NCBI GenBank assembly: GCA_025890175.1
Contig: JANPYM010000001.1
Span: 5,226,909 to 5,290,908, forward strand
Length of the DNA stretch: 64,000 nt
DNA from: Ciborinia camelliae
Lineage: Eukaryota > Ascomycota > Leotiomycetes > Helotiales > Sclerotiniaceae
Direction of reading: 5' to 3'
Positions 21,376 to 32,622 of the stretch are shown piece by piece (within the stretch, counting starts at the first letter, position 1; each line of letters begins with the position of its first letter). The translations under genes were made by a program, and so were the position numbers. The notes below the pieces were generated by a model, which saw only the letters and a program-made list of their open reading frames with translations, did no database searches and was not told the origin of the DNA.

Positions 21376-24179
21376 ATGGCCCCGCGTCGTCGGGTCACGC
21401 CTTCGGGCACAACCTCTGCGGGTGGTTCCCGCGCGCCTTCGGGCAATTCTTCTTTCTTGCCTTCGGGCACTGTCTCTGGTTCGGCGCCTTCGGGCAACAA
21501 TTCTTCTTCCGCTGCTTCGGCAGCTTATGTTTCCGGGTCGTCCACCATTACAACGGACAAAGTCCCAGAGGGTGGTGTCCTCTGGGCACTCATTATTTTG
21601 TTGTGCGGCCTGGCCGTTTCTTTTGCCTTCGGGCTTTATATGGTGATCCGCGCGGGTCAGATGGAGGCGGAGCTTAGCTCCTACCTCTTTCAACACTTGC
21701 AAGATCTGGACTGTGGCGTGGGACCATTGACCATCGGTGAAGCTCGAAAGGTTTCGGGTTTACTTCGGGAGAAGATCCCTTTCGTGTATGTGATTTTCTA
21801 TTTCTCCTTCTGACTTCTCGCCCCAGCTTTCACTCTTCCCTCTTTTCTTTTGTCATCTCAACCTCATTGTTACATGACCAAATTTCTTAAATTGCTTGTT
21901 TTTGTGTACTTCCATCCTCTTGTTGCCATTTGGTCTCGCTGTCGTTTCCACTTTCTCACTTCTGAATCCGAAACATCCATGGCATGTCAAACATTCAAAG
22001 CACCTGGTATACGCACAGTACTGGGAGTCTTTGAATTATTTCAAACATTCGACCCTATCACCATCATTTTCTTGTTGCTGTCGTTTGTTCTCGCCGTTGC
22101 TACTTCCTGTGTTCCCCTTCAAAGGAGCCGAGGCATTCCAAGTGATTGATATGCTTCAAGTACTGGGTCCATTACATCCATCTCAATCATGCATGACATC
22201 TCAATCATTCAAAGTATCTTGAATACTCGGAGCATGATACACAATCAAGTCATGTCAGATTATCAAGTTATGTTAGATTATCAAGTCATATCAAACTATC
22301 AAGTTATGTCAGACTATTAAGTTACGAGCTTTGAGTACGGCCCTTCACGACCTCCCTCGCAGCTCGTTCTGCGCAGCTTGTAGAGCCCTATACTTAAACA
22401 ACCCAATCAGCATCCGTTTCGCATAATTAATGAGGTGTTCTAAAATATGTATGTTAGAGATGTTAAACTATCAAGTTATGTCAGATTATCAAATCATATA
22501 AAACATCCAAAACATTTTAGACTATTATAGCGTATTAGAATATATAAGGCTTTCAGATATTCAAGGCTTGTCAGACTATCAAAGAATTTTATATATCCAA
22601 AGCTTGCCAAATATCCAAAGCATTCCATACATTCAAGGCTTGTCAAACATCCAAAGTATTTCATACATCCAAAGTATTTCATACATCCAAAGCATTTCAT
22701 ACATTCAAAGTTCTTGATATACTCAAAGTATTACAGACATTCACATAAACTTGAACATTCAGCTCTATCATCGCTACTTCCTGTATCAGTTCCTGCCTTC
22801 TGAGAGACATGCTAGACCTAAATGGGATGAGTTTGTCTTGTTTGCTCAAACAGACCTAGCACGGACCACAATCCATTTTACTATTTAAACCCCCCTACAC
22901 ACCCCCCTCTCTTCTACTTTTCCATCATCGATGCTGACCTGCTTCGACCAGGGCGCCATCTTTTGGCACTTCGGTGCTCCTCGCGTACTTTTTCCTTGGC
23001 CTCGCGTTCCTTCTTCGCCGAGCAAACTTCACCCAATGGATCTCGGGTGGTGCTGCTGTTCTCGGAATCGTTGGTGCGCTGCTCCTGAACTGGTACGTTC
23101 AGTTCACCGCTTCTGTGGTCAGCATTGTATTCGCGGCGCTCTGTTTAATATGGCTCATTCTCTGGCACAATTCTCGACATTTATCCAAGGCCATATGTTC
23201 TACGGTATGCAAACTGGTCCTTAACCAACCGGTAGTCTTAGCCCTCAGCGTCTCGGCCAGCGCAATTACAATCCTCATCTATGGCGGATATCTTGTCGTC
23301 CTTTACAGCCTGAGGCAACAATGGGATACGAGAAGTCCTTCGTGTACAAAGGATCGAAGTACCAACCCTCCGAAACTTTTGACGGAGACTATCCTACTGT
23401 CCTTGATTACCTACTGGACTACCCAAACGATTTCTACTCTAGCACAGACGCTAGCTTCCACAGTCACTCAACAGCACATTTCGAATGTTCAATCTGGCCT
23501 GAGACAATCAAAAAGTCGCAAATCTTCAATCAGTAGATCCCTCAGAATTAACTGTGGGAGCGTATGTTTGGGAGCTGGCCTGCTCTCCCTCGACTTGTTC
23601 TTGAAGGACCTTACTATGGGTTTGATGCAGAATATATCACTCGCTCCAGCAGATCCTTTCCATGCCAAAACAGCCGCTCTTCTCCTTTCTTTAATGTTCT
23701 ACATGGCGCCCTTATATGCAGCTCTGGGCGAGAAAATCAACGATTGGGCCTTTGTACTCGTAGGCCTAGACAATACTTCATACTGGCATGCGAATCGAAT
23801 CGGAGTAACCCTCATGTCAAGCAGTGGACTGGACCTACTTGCAAAAAGCACTGGATTATACCAACTTATTGAGCACATTCCTGTCGTAATTGGCGGGATT
23901 GCGGCTATGTCGACATACCTCATCATCACATTTGTGCCTGGACCTATTATTCAAACGAGTGATGTCATGATGGCCGATGTCCTTGTTGCTTTTGCATTCT
24001 TTGGTGGCACGCAGATTTCAAGAGCAGTCTTGGCTCCATTCAAGGGAGCAATGTGTACCATCTGGGTGTTGATGGCTAGAGAGCCAACATTATTCAAGGA
24101 TCATCATGGAGAGATTTGGAAGGGTTTGGTGGAGTTGAACCCTATTCTTGCCGAGGAGTTGTTGAACAAAGAGAATTGA
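21376..24179 (+). CDS. Choline-transporter-like (SLC44/Pns1-type) membrane protein, 545 aa
   Basis: Exon 1 (21376-21785) and exon 2 (22952-24179) join in frame across a 1166-nt intron with donor GTATGT, branch GCTGAC (22933-22938) and acceptor ACCAG. The protein has a Ser/Gly-rich N-terminus and a first membrane span (LWALIILLCGLAVSFAFGLYM). A loop with a short Cys-containing segment follows, then about eight to nine hydrophobic helices. The block YWTTQTISTLAQTLAST, and late NDWAFVLVGLDNTSYWHA followed by IPVVIGGIAAMSTYLIITF, resembles the C-terminal half of SLC44/Pns1 proteins. Length agrees with yeast Pns1 as I remember it. If correct it sits in the plasma membrane; substrate is unproven. 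Alternatively the two exons are separate genes, but the strong acceptor and continuous frame argue against that. Confidence 0.65.
22190..22745. repeat. Degenerate 18-bp minisatellite inside the intron
   Basis: Two neighbouring tracts share an approximately 18-bp unit. The first has ATCAAGTTATGTCAGATT-like copies (about 22240-22325, and again near 22465-22490). The second has CATCCAAAGTATTTCATA-like copies (about 22505-22745). About 140 bp of unrelated GC-richer DNA interrupts them at 22325-22465. The whole lies in the first intron of the choline-transporter-like gene and explains its unusual length. Confidence 0.75.
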
Positions 24180-25297
24180 AAGGAAGGAGATTTATTGTCA
24201 GAAATGGGTGGGAACAATTGCTGGAACTTTGTTGTTTGAGATAAGTTGGCATAAGCACTGGAGGTACATTATATGAGATGGGTGGGAACAATTGCCTTTA
24301 TGAGAATTACTAAGTGAAGAGGTCATTATCGGAGATGAATGGGAACAGTCACTTAACCAGAGTTATCAGTAATGGTTGGGATCACTAGATGATTGCTTCA
24401 CTTGATATTCTAATGAGAATACATCTTTCTGCTCTCGATACCTTTCTTTCTCTTTTTGTGACTATAATTGACTTGACGCTATGCTATGCTATGCTATGCT
24501 ATGCTACAATATCCATCCAAGCAGTTTGTAGAAAATCATGACGACTTGAAGAGGCAATTTCTCCTCGGTAACTTGAAGTAGGTGGGAATTATGATGTTAA
24601 TGTTAATTTTAATCTTCTTACAAGGGAATTGGTTTGGTTCTTGGTTTTGGTTCTTGAGAGATGAGCAATGGGTAATGGGCAATGGGTAATAGGCAATAGA
24701 TAGCTATTACCATAGAAATGATAAATCACAATCGATTAGGATTAGGATTAGATCCATCAGATAGATGATTGTTGGGATAGGTATAGGTATAGGTATCTAG
24801 GTATGGGTATCTAGGTATCTAGGTATCTAGGTATCTAGGTATCTAGGTATCTAGGTATCTAGGTATCTAGGTATCTAGGTATCTAGGTATCTAGGTATCT
24901 AGGTATCTAGGTATCTAGGTATGATGGGAAAGAAATGAAAAGATGATGGATGGTAGATGGGTAGATGGGTAGATAGGTATGATATGGATGGATGTAGTAA
25001 GGAAGGTTATTAAATATTTTTTTGGGATGTTATTGTAGATTGGTGTTTGTAGTTGATGGTTGGTGGTTGAGGGTTGAGATTAGTTGAGGATTGGTGGGTG
25101 ATGGTTGAGGGTTGAGGGTTATTATCTGTATTAGGAAATAGATGGTTTTTTTATATCCCTTCTACAAATCTATGCGTTGTTTTTATATTCTCCTTAGTTG
25201 TATATATGCAGCGTAAAAAGCTTTTCTCATTTTGACTTTAATACCCGTAGATCCCAGAAAGTATGATGCTCGAGTCGCGTTTTTGTCTATGAATCTT
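24180..25297. other. Intergenic region with short tandem repeats
   Basis: There is no gene. The first 180 bp, probably 3' UTR, holds three related copies of GATGGGTGGGAACAATTGC (near 24203, 24277 and 24333). A GCTAT pentamer array lies at 24479-24506. Runs of TGGGTAATGGGCAATGGG type follow near 24668. Confidence 0.55.
24780..24920. repeat. 8-bp tandem array (ATCTAGGT)
   Basis: About fifteen copies of ATCTAGGT are preceded by a few GTATAGGT units. The unit contains the TAGGTA word common in the intergenic DNA of this window. Confidence 0.9.
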
Positions 25298-26568
25298 TTA
25301 GAATGCATCTTCGTTCGTATCGTTGCGCTCGCGTTTCTGAGACATGTTCGCCGGTTGCTTCGTCACTGGTGGCTTTGACAACTCTCGTTTTCTTGATCGT
25401 TCTATTTGCAGGCCTAGCTGACGATTTATTTTTTTGTTGCTTTGGTCTCTTAGATGGCTTGTTTTTCCCCTGACTGGTTGATACACTCTTCTTTCGTCTC
25501 TTGAGGAGAGAGGCGGTTGTCTTGCCATATTCTATTAGTCATATGCCCGAACACGAAGGGAAAATTAAACACACTCACATGGTGTTCCGTAAGATCCACC
25601 AGCCAGTCGGCCACTGGAATATTCGGCACTTTGGATGTTGAAACAAACCCCACTTGGCGAAGTCCTTGGGCGATATCATCTGCGGTTCTTTCGCTCAGTA
25701 ACTTGTTTCCCACCAGGGAAGCGGCTCGGTGATCTGGACGCGCATGATCCGATGCAAAAAGTTCCCTGATTTGTACGGTTCCGGGGCCATCGGACCATTT
25801 GTCATCATGGCTATCCACTTCGAGTAATAGTTGCTTGAGGTTGGGAAGTTTCTGGAGACCGTTTATGAGATCCGAGATGTCGTTATCCGGAAATCCCCTG
25901 GATATAAGATGAGTTAAGAAACTTTGCGATATGATCATGCGTTCCACCCTGTCCAGGTTGGTGGAAAAAGAGTCATATTGGTGATGGCCAATTGGATAAT
26001 ATCTCATCACCCTGTAGGGGTCCATCCGCCAGTCGAAATTAAAATCATCAATATAGAGAAGATCTCCGCCCGCAACATCGGCATACACACGACCGCAGTG
26101 CAGGCCGGAGCGTAGCTCGAGAATGGGTTGATATCGTCTCCGAGCCACGGCGCGAGCATCCCGACATGTTGTCAAGGCGCTCGGATTCGGGGGGTTTTCA
26201 GCCCCAAAATATTGGAAGTCGGCGGGAAACACCGCATCGTCCACCTCGTTCCGGAGACTTGCGCGGAGACTTAAAATTCGAGGTCCCGGTAATGAGAACT
26301 CCCAAATGCAGTCACGGATCTCGGGAGGAAAATCCGAAAAGCGCTCGAAGGGAATGGCTCTTTCGACGCTTTTTTCCTCGATCGTTCGCGCGTGGTTGAG
26401 ATATATCATCTTGTTTTTCCATAACAGGCTGTCGTAAATTCTTGCGCGGCCCGGGGATGTGAGACCAGGTCGTCGGAAGAATGGCCGGATCTTCTTATGC
26501 TCGTTCACTAAAGAACGGAGTTTGGAATGCGTCGTGTATACGCCGTTAATACACATCGGCAAATCCAT
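25298..26568 (-). CDS. 2EXR-domain protein, 407 aa
   Basis: The role is unknown. 2EXR is a fungus-specific domain, often expanded, and related in style to F-box-like proteins. Exon 1 is 26568-25579. A 47-nt intron (25578-25532; donor GTGAGT, branch GACTAAT) precedes exon 2 (25531-25298). The ATG at 26568 (MDLPMCINGVYTTHSKL) is preferred over an upstream GTG in the same frame. The domain signature is FERFSDFPPEIRDCIWEFSL followed by PGPRILSL near residue 85. Further on are ALTTCRDARAVARRRY and a long alpha-helical region (LINGLQKLPNLKQLLLEVD). Splicing replaces the hydrophobic read-through end with a basic, Lys/Arg-rich tail (KKINRQ, ERSRKREL) that could be a nuclear signal. It is divergent from the paraoxonase-like gene. 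Confidence 0.83.
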
Positions 26569-27310
26569 GTTGTTGGTTGATATGTTGTTATGTTGTGTGA
26601 TGATGTTCGTCTTGTGAGAAGGAGGACGATTAAATAATAAAAATAATGCACGAGCATGCCGTAGAAATATGAATAGCGCCCGATTCACATAATAACCATA
26701 TTCGCTTCTTTGATGGTCTGAAAGTTTCCAGAATCATCCATATCAGTTCGTCAACATGGATTTGATCCGTTTGATATCTGATTGATCAAATCGGTTGGGG
26801 AATTGGATGGAATCGTTGAGTACTATGGGAATTATGTATCAAAAGAGAATTCAATCCAATGTCAAGTTGAGAAAGCTACCTAGATTTTGTGAATTCAGCT
26901 GTAGCCTCTTGATCCCAAGTCCAGTGCACAATCGACTTAAATGATAGACTTAAGCTATCTAAATGGGTCTATTATTTTGGCAGGCTTTTTTGTCATAGAA
27001 TATGCTCTACGCATGGCACAATAGTTTGCCGTTCAAGTTTACGCAGCAAGAGTATGTCACATGAAAATCCCGTGACTTTTGGTCGTTCATAACAATTGCT
27101 GAAGCTCATATTATGAAGAACACTACCTTTGTACAAGTGGAAGGAACAATCTTTCCAAGGGCGCTCAGGTATACATTTCACCTCGGAGTCGAAGTCGAAC
27201 AGGATCATAGCGTGGTAACGTTTAGGGGTTTCAAGTTTGTGTCTGAGCGAAGCGACCACATAACATGAGAGCGTTCATCCCATAACCATCGCTTCGATTT
27301 CTTGTCCTTG
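26569..27310. promoter_or_regulatory. Divergent intergenic region
   Basis: 742 bp separate the starts of the 2EXR gene (-) and the paraoxonase-like gene (+). It must hold both promoters. I see no recognisable binding site or RNA gene. Confidence 0.4.
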
Positions 27311-28705
27311 ATGTTTTTCAAGTTGACATTCATGGCCAAAATCGGTTTCCGGCTAACGCTGGTCGGTGGAGCCATTGGTACAATTTTCTACCAATTTCTT
27401 TACAAATCTTTGATTGTTGCCAATTTGGGGTACAATCGCGTCTTGGAACCTTTCCTCAATTTCGATGTAGAATGCGAGAAGATTGACGATGTGGGACTCG
27501 CTGGTTGTGCAGATATGTGGTTGCATCAGGAGAGTGGAATGCTTTACATGGCATGTTCGGATAATAGGGGTCGAGCCGAGTGGTTTCCAAGGTATGGATG
27601 CCTTCGTCCTCATCTATAAGTTGTTTTCTTACGAGTCAAATATTTTAGCCTCAATCGCTTGAATGCATCGGGTCGCAGTCTGTCTGATCGTATTGCTGTT
27701 TTGGATATTCGTGGATCTGGCCCTATCAAAGAAAGATTGACATGGCTTCACACACAGAACTTTGAAGGAATATCCAATGATGGAACTCTCAACCTTCATG
27801 GCTTTGATATCCGAGTGGATTCAAAAAACATGAAAGAGTTACATATTATCCTCGTCAACGATCGTCCTGTCGAAGACTCTAGAAAATCAGGCTCCCTCAA
27901 ACAACCCCAGACAGAATCAAATAGTACGATTGAGTACTTTACAACAACATTGGGCAGCGAAACTATGATTCACAAACAAACTTTCGTCAATACCAACATA
28001 GAATCCCCCAGGCACGTGGCTTGGGTTGATGAGCATTTGTTCATGTTTACCAATGCTCATAGTTCGAGGAGTAGTGCAGTAAGTTAGTTGCCTGATCAGT
28101 ACAGAATATCCGCTTACTTTTGATCCCAGCGAGGATATTCTAATCTCATTCTTGGAGGTGGAAGCATTGGCTATTGTACGCCCCCTTCCACAGAATGCGG
28201 AATCACAACATCTCCCGGAAATCTCCAAATACCCAATGGTATCGCACTCGGTCACGATAATTTACTCTACGTTCCATCATCCATCTCGGGCCAGATCCAA
28301 GTATATTCCTTGGAAGCGCAACAGCGTCTCCGAAAAGTCGATACCATCCAAGTCCCTTATCCGATCAACGATATCAGCGTCGACAAGAATGGAGATATCT
28401 ACGCCGCTACCGTACCCGCCCTCCATAAAACAATTACAAACTCCCAAAACTCCGAGGCCCAGATCCCGAGCGCGGTGTTCAGAATCATGAAGTTGGGCCG
28501 CATGGGCGAAGGGGAAGGTTGGGGGTGGAATGTGGTGAAAATGGTGGAGGATGATGGGTCTCTCTTACCTGCGACCACGGTTGCAGTGCACGATACCTTG
28601 ACGGGCAAGATGTTCCTAGGTGGTGTTTTGGATCCCTTCATTTCGATTTGCGAGAAGATGGATGGGGGGAGCTTTAGTGCGCACTTGGAAATGTTAAATT
28701 TTTGA
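27311..28705 (+). CDS. Paraoxonase/arylesterase-like beta-propeller protein, 428 aa
   Basis: Exons 27311-27591, 27649-28078 and 28130-28705, with introns of 57 and 51 nt, encode 428 residues. The N-terminus is a signal anchor (GFRLTLVGGAIGTIFYQFLY), so the protein probably faces the ER lumen or outside. The six-bladed propeller pattern is visible: AGCADMWLHQESGMLYMAC, then LNLHGFDIRV, SPRHVAWVDEHLFMFTNAH, PGNLQIPNGIALGHDNLLYV, INDISVDKNGDIYAAT and GKMFLGGVLDPFISIC. The PNG and NDI segments correspond to calcium-binding positions of PON/SMP-30/strictosidine synthase-like enzymes. Lactonase or esterase activity is expected from the family but the substrate is unknown. Another in-frame ATG at 27332 could be the start. 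Confidence 0.85.
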
Positions 28706-30124
28706 TGGGCTGGTGGTTACACGTCTGATTATGAGTGTTTTACGCAATAAATGATAGGTACGGGCAGTATGTTCTTATCTTGTTTCTATACCGTAAAATT
28801 TGTAAACTGCATGTCAATACCGGTCAGATCATCTTTCTATTTCTCTCGAATACCCCTAGAAGATATGTCGAAGATCCGTCTTTCCTCGTGAAATATGGGT
28901 TCCTCACTACCTTTTGCAGTGCGGCCATATTCGCTTTATTCAAAACTTGCAGCATTCCAAACACCTCATTATCATAAAACATATCATTTTCAATAATTTA
29001 ACCAATTCTTCCTTGTTTAATATAAAAATGACTATTCTCGTTCTGCTCTGCTTTGCTCTTGAGAGTTTAGCAAGGATTACAGAGTACAAACGGACAGATT
29101 TGACAAGCTTGGAAAAATTCGCAATGGGAATACCGTGGATGTAAGGAGGCAGTTCTCTGTGAGTACAGGTATCTTGAGATAGATACGCTTTGTACTCTAG
29201 AAGTGACCAGAGCATACCACAACATGATTGAGGGGATGGGATTATTTCTAACAAATCATTGGATCCGCCAAATGTATGAAAGGGTGAGTATCAGCATCAG
29301 CATCACCTCACACTTTCGGTCAAGACTCAATATCGGTCGCAGTAGTTGGTAGTATTGGCTACCCAGTAAAACTTCTTTTTGCCACAACATTGACTTCGGT
29401 TATTTGATAGGGGTCGTTACTAGCTAGTAATGTAAGATTTTTCAATATCCAAGTCAGGGCGAGAGGGAAAAGAAACTGGTGGAACTTGAAGATGGAATCT
29501 TTGTCGAACGGAAAAAGCAAGTCGAAATTGGAAGTATGATGGTGTGTTAACCATTAAATAAATTTACTAGGTCAAGTAGTTACAAAAAGTAAAGTTCATG
29601 CGCGCGAGAATAGTAATAGATATGTACAATAACCCTTATAATCAACAAAATGGTTATATTTTCAAAGATTAATCACTCCCGTACCAGTCAGTCTCTGCTT
29701 TCGTGTCCTGTAATTCTTAAAAGCCTAAAGGATATTCTGGATCGTTCGAGTTGCTCTAGCATCTATATCTATCTGTAGTTGCAATCTACATCTAGATTCC
29801 AACGATTGTATATTCGTGACACAAGTGACTAGTTATATCGAGCCTTGAGTTTGATAGATCATCCAGGTCGAAGTTGAGAAATTTCCCGCCAGGAACGGTA
29901 TTGAAGGGAGATAACGAAATTCGTAATCAAAAAGCACTCGCAGTATAAACATGGGATGGAACTTTTTGTTTTGCCAGTATTGTAGAACCACTTGCAGATG
30001 TTTCCATTTGCAATCTCCAGATTCAAGCGCGTCGATATCGCATTTCGAATCGGGACTAGTTTCGGTTGAAGTGTTTGAGTGAGAGGAGCATGACCAGGAA
30101 CGAATGGCCAAGTTGAGTTTATTA
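28706..30124. other. Gene-free region
   Basis: No coding structure is convincing. A minus-strand frame at 29833-30111 (SWSCSSHSNTSTETSPDS and onward) could be an extra C-terminal exon of the neighbouring rhodopsin-domain gene, but I could not find a splice that closes the frame. The rest is AT-rich. Confidence 0.45.
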
Positions 30125-30269
30125 GATGGGTGGCGAAGCGCAGGATGGGAATTCTGGTATATGTGGAGTTCTTATTGTTTCTAGAATCAACTCGATCACT
30201 TTATGAATATACGTTAGTAAGGTGTCTATAATACAGGGATCTAAGAACCATTGTAGAAAAAAAACTAAC
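30125..30269 (-). repeat. Degenerate tandem copy of the preceding intron and exon
   Basis: On the minus strand this segment repeats 30429-30270. The intron parts share ACAATTCTTGGAAACC versus ACAATGGTTCTTAGATCC and TAGACATCTTAATAA versus TAGACACCTTACTAAC. The exon parts give VIELTLAIMASC...IPAFSSCA versus VIELILETIRTPHIPEFPSC. The copy has its own TACTAAC branch-like site and ends in stop codons. Confidence 0.75.
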
Positions 30270-31330
30270 GCTGTTATAATTGAGGTGTGCGGCGCAAGAC
30301 GAGAATGCCGGTATCGTTGAGACACACGAAGCCATTATTGCAAGCGTGAGTTCAATGACCCTATGTGCACATATTATTAAGATGTCTAGAAGGCAGGTTT
30401 CCAAGAATTGTTGCCGAGGGGATACTTACGAGAAGAATGACATAATAGCATAATTCCAAGTCACATCATGGCGCCTGAAGATGAGGCATACATAAATGAC
30501 GCGGGCAATAGAGATGACACACGCTATGAGGCCTGCAAGAAATATACAAAAAACGCCACCCTTTTGGCGTTTTCTGACCGGGATCTTGAAAAGATACGGG
30601 ATGGGAATGAGATAGACGTAGAAATCGGAAAGAACATTGAAGGCGTTCTCAATAATGGTAACAAAGAAAACCTTTTGGCATAACGCATGATCAGTTGTAG
30701 GATCCCTAGGATCGCATTGCCAATGCCAGTGCACTAACAATACAGACTGCGCAATAGTGTATGAGATATAAAACGCGGTTATGAAAAAAGAACCGATGTA
30801 TACAGCGTATCGTATACTTTTGAAGATCCAGAAAATCCGAAGATAGAGCAACAGAATCGATATCTTGACGAGACATACGGTGATCGGATAGAGTGTAGCG
30901 AAAGCTTGCAGCTGCAGGTCTGCTATGTGATTGAGACTGATCACGCGGATATTCCACAGGTGTCTACCAAAGCCAAAAGATGTACTGGTCATCAAAAAAA
31001 CGGAATGCATGGTGCATCCTATAGCGGCCAATGCGCAGGTATCTATCACCATGAGAAGTTAGCAACATTCGACGGTAAATCGATGGTTCTGTTGCAGATG
31101 CTTCACTTACAATCATCCCATCCCAGCTTAAATCTAGGAAGGAGAACCCCTTTTGTATACAGTCTTATAGCCACCACAATTAACATCAAGCTAATCAAAA
31201 CGCAGTTCACGACAATCACAGATGTACCAAGACTCCTGGGATTGACGAAGTTAGACACAACTCCAGGAGGTGGTGGCATAGCTGGAAGCTGTGCGAGAAC
31301 ACTTGGTGGAATGCTGCTTAAGTTCGCCAT
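30201..31330 (-). CDS. Fungal rhodopsin-domain seven-helix membrane protein, about 330 aa
   Basis: Exon 1 is 31330-31111, exon 2 is 31042-30430 and exon 3 begins at 30360. The introns are 68 and 69 nt. Reading exon 3 to its first stop at 30201 gives 330 residues. The N-terminus is proline-rich (PPSVLAQLPAMPPPPG). Helix 1 (SVIVVNCVLISLMLIVVAIRLYTK) is followed by FKLGWDDYTCALAAIG, the typical DDY start of helix 2. GFGRHLWNI, FATLYPITVCLVKISILLLYLRIF and the extracellular cysteines in WQCDPRD...ALCQKVF fit the fungal rhodopsin domain family, which includes PTH11-like receptors. The conserved last helix is IELTLAIMASCVSTIPAF. A signalling role is only an analogy. The C-terminus is uncertain because a degenerate duplicate exon lies downstream and may be used. 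Confidence 0.78.
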
Positions 31331-32191
31331 ATTGACGATTGACAAGACGGAGATATTGAGTTTCGTGTTCGTGTTTTGTGGGCTACAGCAAATATATAGT
31401 ATAATTCCCCTCCAGCGCAGTTAAATAATCCACTTGAGCGAATATGTTATCAGAGAAAAGATTGGGTTTAGAGGGTAACTAATAAGATTGAGAGTAGAGA
31501 GGGATTATATCGAGGTTGAAGCAGAGAAGATGTTTCCAAGGGACGTTTGATTTTCAAATCCTCCAAAAGGGCGGATAGAACATCAAAACTCGAAATCAGA
31601 AGGAGTCGATTGAGAAAGTTTATAGGAAATCGTATCTCTGAACTCAAAGAGCGGGGAGTAAACAATCCCATCCTCTCATTTGGATATAGATAGATTTTCT
31701 TGGCGGCGAGAAAGTACGAAGCTCTTTATACGGCACTTACCTTCTATCGCTTTATTGACAATCTATACACGCACATTTCAACTCAAGCTAGAAAATTTGA
31801 AGTCAAGGTGGAGTGGGTGTCGTTTTGAGCCTTTACAAATCTGTGTCCAGAGTTTTAAGGAATGCCAATTAAAATCACTTCTCTAGAATGGTCTTTGTGA
31901 GGTTGAGGGAGTTCTCCGTCTCCTCTTCATTCACTGTCTCATTGCATCCCCCAGAAAAAAAGGGGGGCAGAGACGCAGAAGGGGAGGAAGAGAGCCGTCT
32001 AAACTCATCTATAAGAACTCACACTAAACCCTTTTCAATCCTTAACTTTGCGGAGGCGAGGCAAAAATAGATAGGAAAAGTTATCCATTTAAATAAAAAT
32101 TTCTATCCACTTTGTTCATTCTTCTAATTATATACTCTATTCAACTAACACACCTAATCCAGAACTAAATCAATCAGGTTTAGTGTGGGTT
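31331..32191. other. Gene-free region upstream of the rhodopsin-domain gene
   Basis: No gene is visible. This contains the promoter of the minus-strand membrane protein gene. A CT-rich tract and a poly-A/poly-G run lie near 31910-31970. Confidence 0.5.
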
Positions 32192-32622
32192 ATTACAGGC
32201 AGGCATGGGCACCCGTACCCTACCCGGGGTATTTCACCTCTTCGGGTGGTTTACCCTACCCTACTGGATTCTACAGGGTGATTACCCTATAAAACCCGCG
32301 GGTACAGGTAGACCCGCGGGTATATATCATGTGATCGTCTAATGTAATCGTCCAAAATTGAAACTATTCCCAACTCTATCCCCACCTTTCACTTTTCATC
32401 TTTCATTTTCCACCTTTTATCTTTCATCTTCTACCCCCCCCTTCAACTTTGAACGATTACATTAAACGATCACATGATATACCCGCGGGTCTACCCGTAC
32501 CCTAGGGCATTTCACAAGATAGTTACCCTACCCCGTAGGGGGGGAGCAGGGTAGCTACCCGCCGGGTTTTACCCCGGGTTACCCCGGGTTTACCCTACCC
32601 TGTGCCCAACCCTGATTACAGG
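32192..32622. mobile_element. Complete 415-bp hAT-like MITE with 8-bp target duplication
   Basis: The element occupies 32200-32614. ATTACAGG occurs immediately on both sides (32192-32199 and 32615-32622), an 8-bp target duplication. The left end reads CAGGCATGGGCACCC. The reverse complement of the right end reads CAGGGTTGGGCACAGGG. CAG-starting termini with 8-bp duplications are diagnostic of the hAT superfamily. The inverted repeats extend inward imperfectly: CCCGCGGGTATATATCATGT near 32310 pairs with the complementary ACATGATATACCCGCGGG near 32475, giving a fold-back structure. It has no coding capacity, so it is non-autonomous. A half copy lies at 18765. Confidence 0.92.

Noticed and set aside
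29833..30111. Possible extra C-terminal exon of the rhodopsin-domain gene
   Set aside because: No donor/acceptor pair closed the frame; kept only as a note.
30906..31424. 172-codon plus-strand frame
   Set aside because: It is antisense to exons 1 and 2 of the rhodopsin-domain gene.
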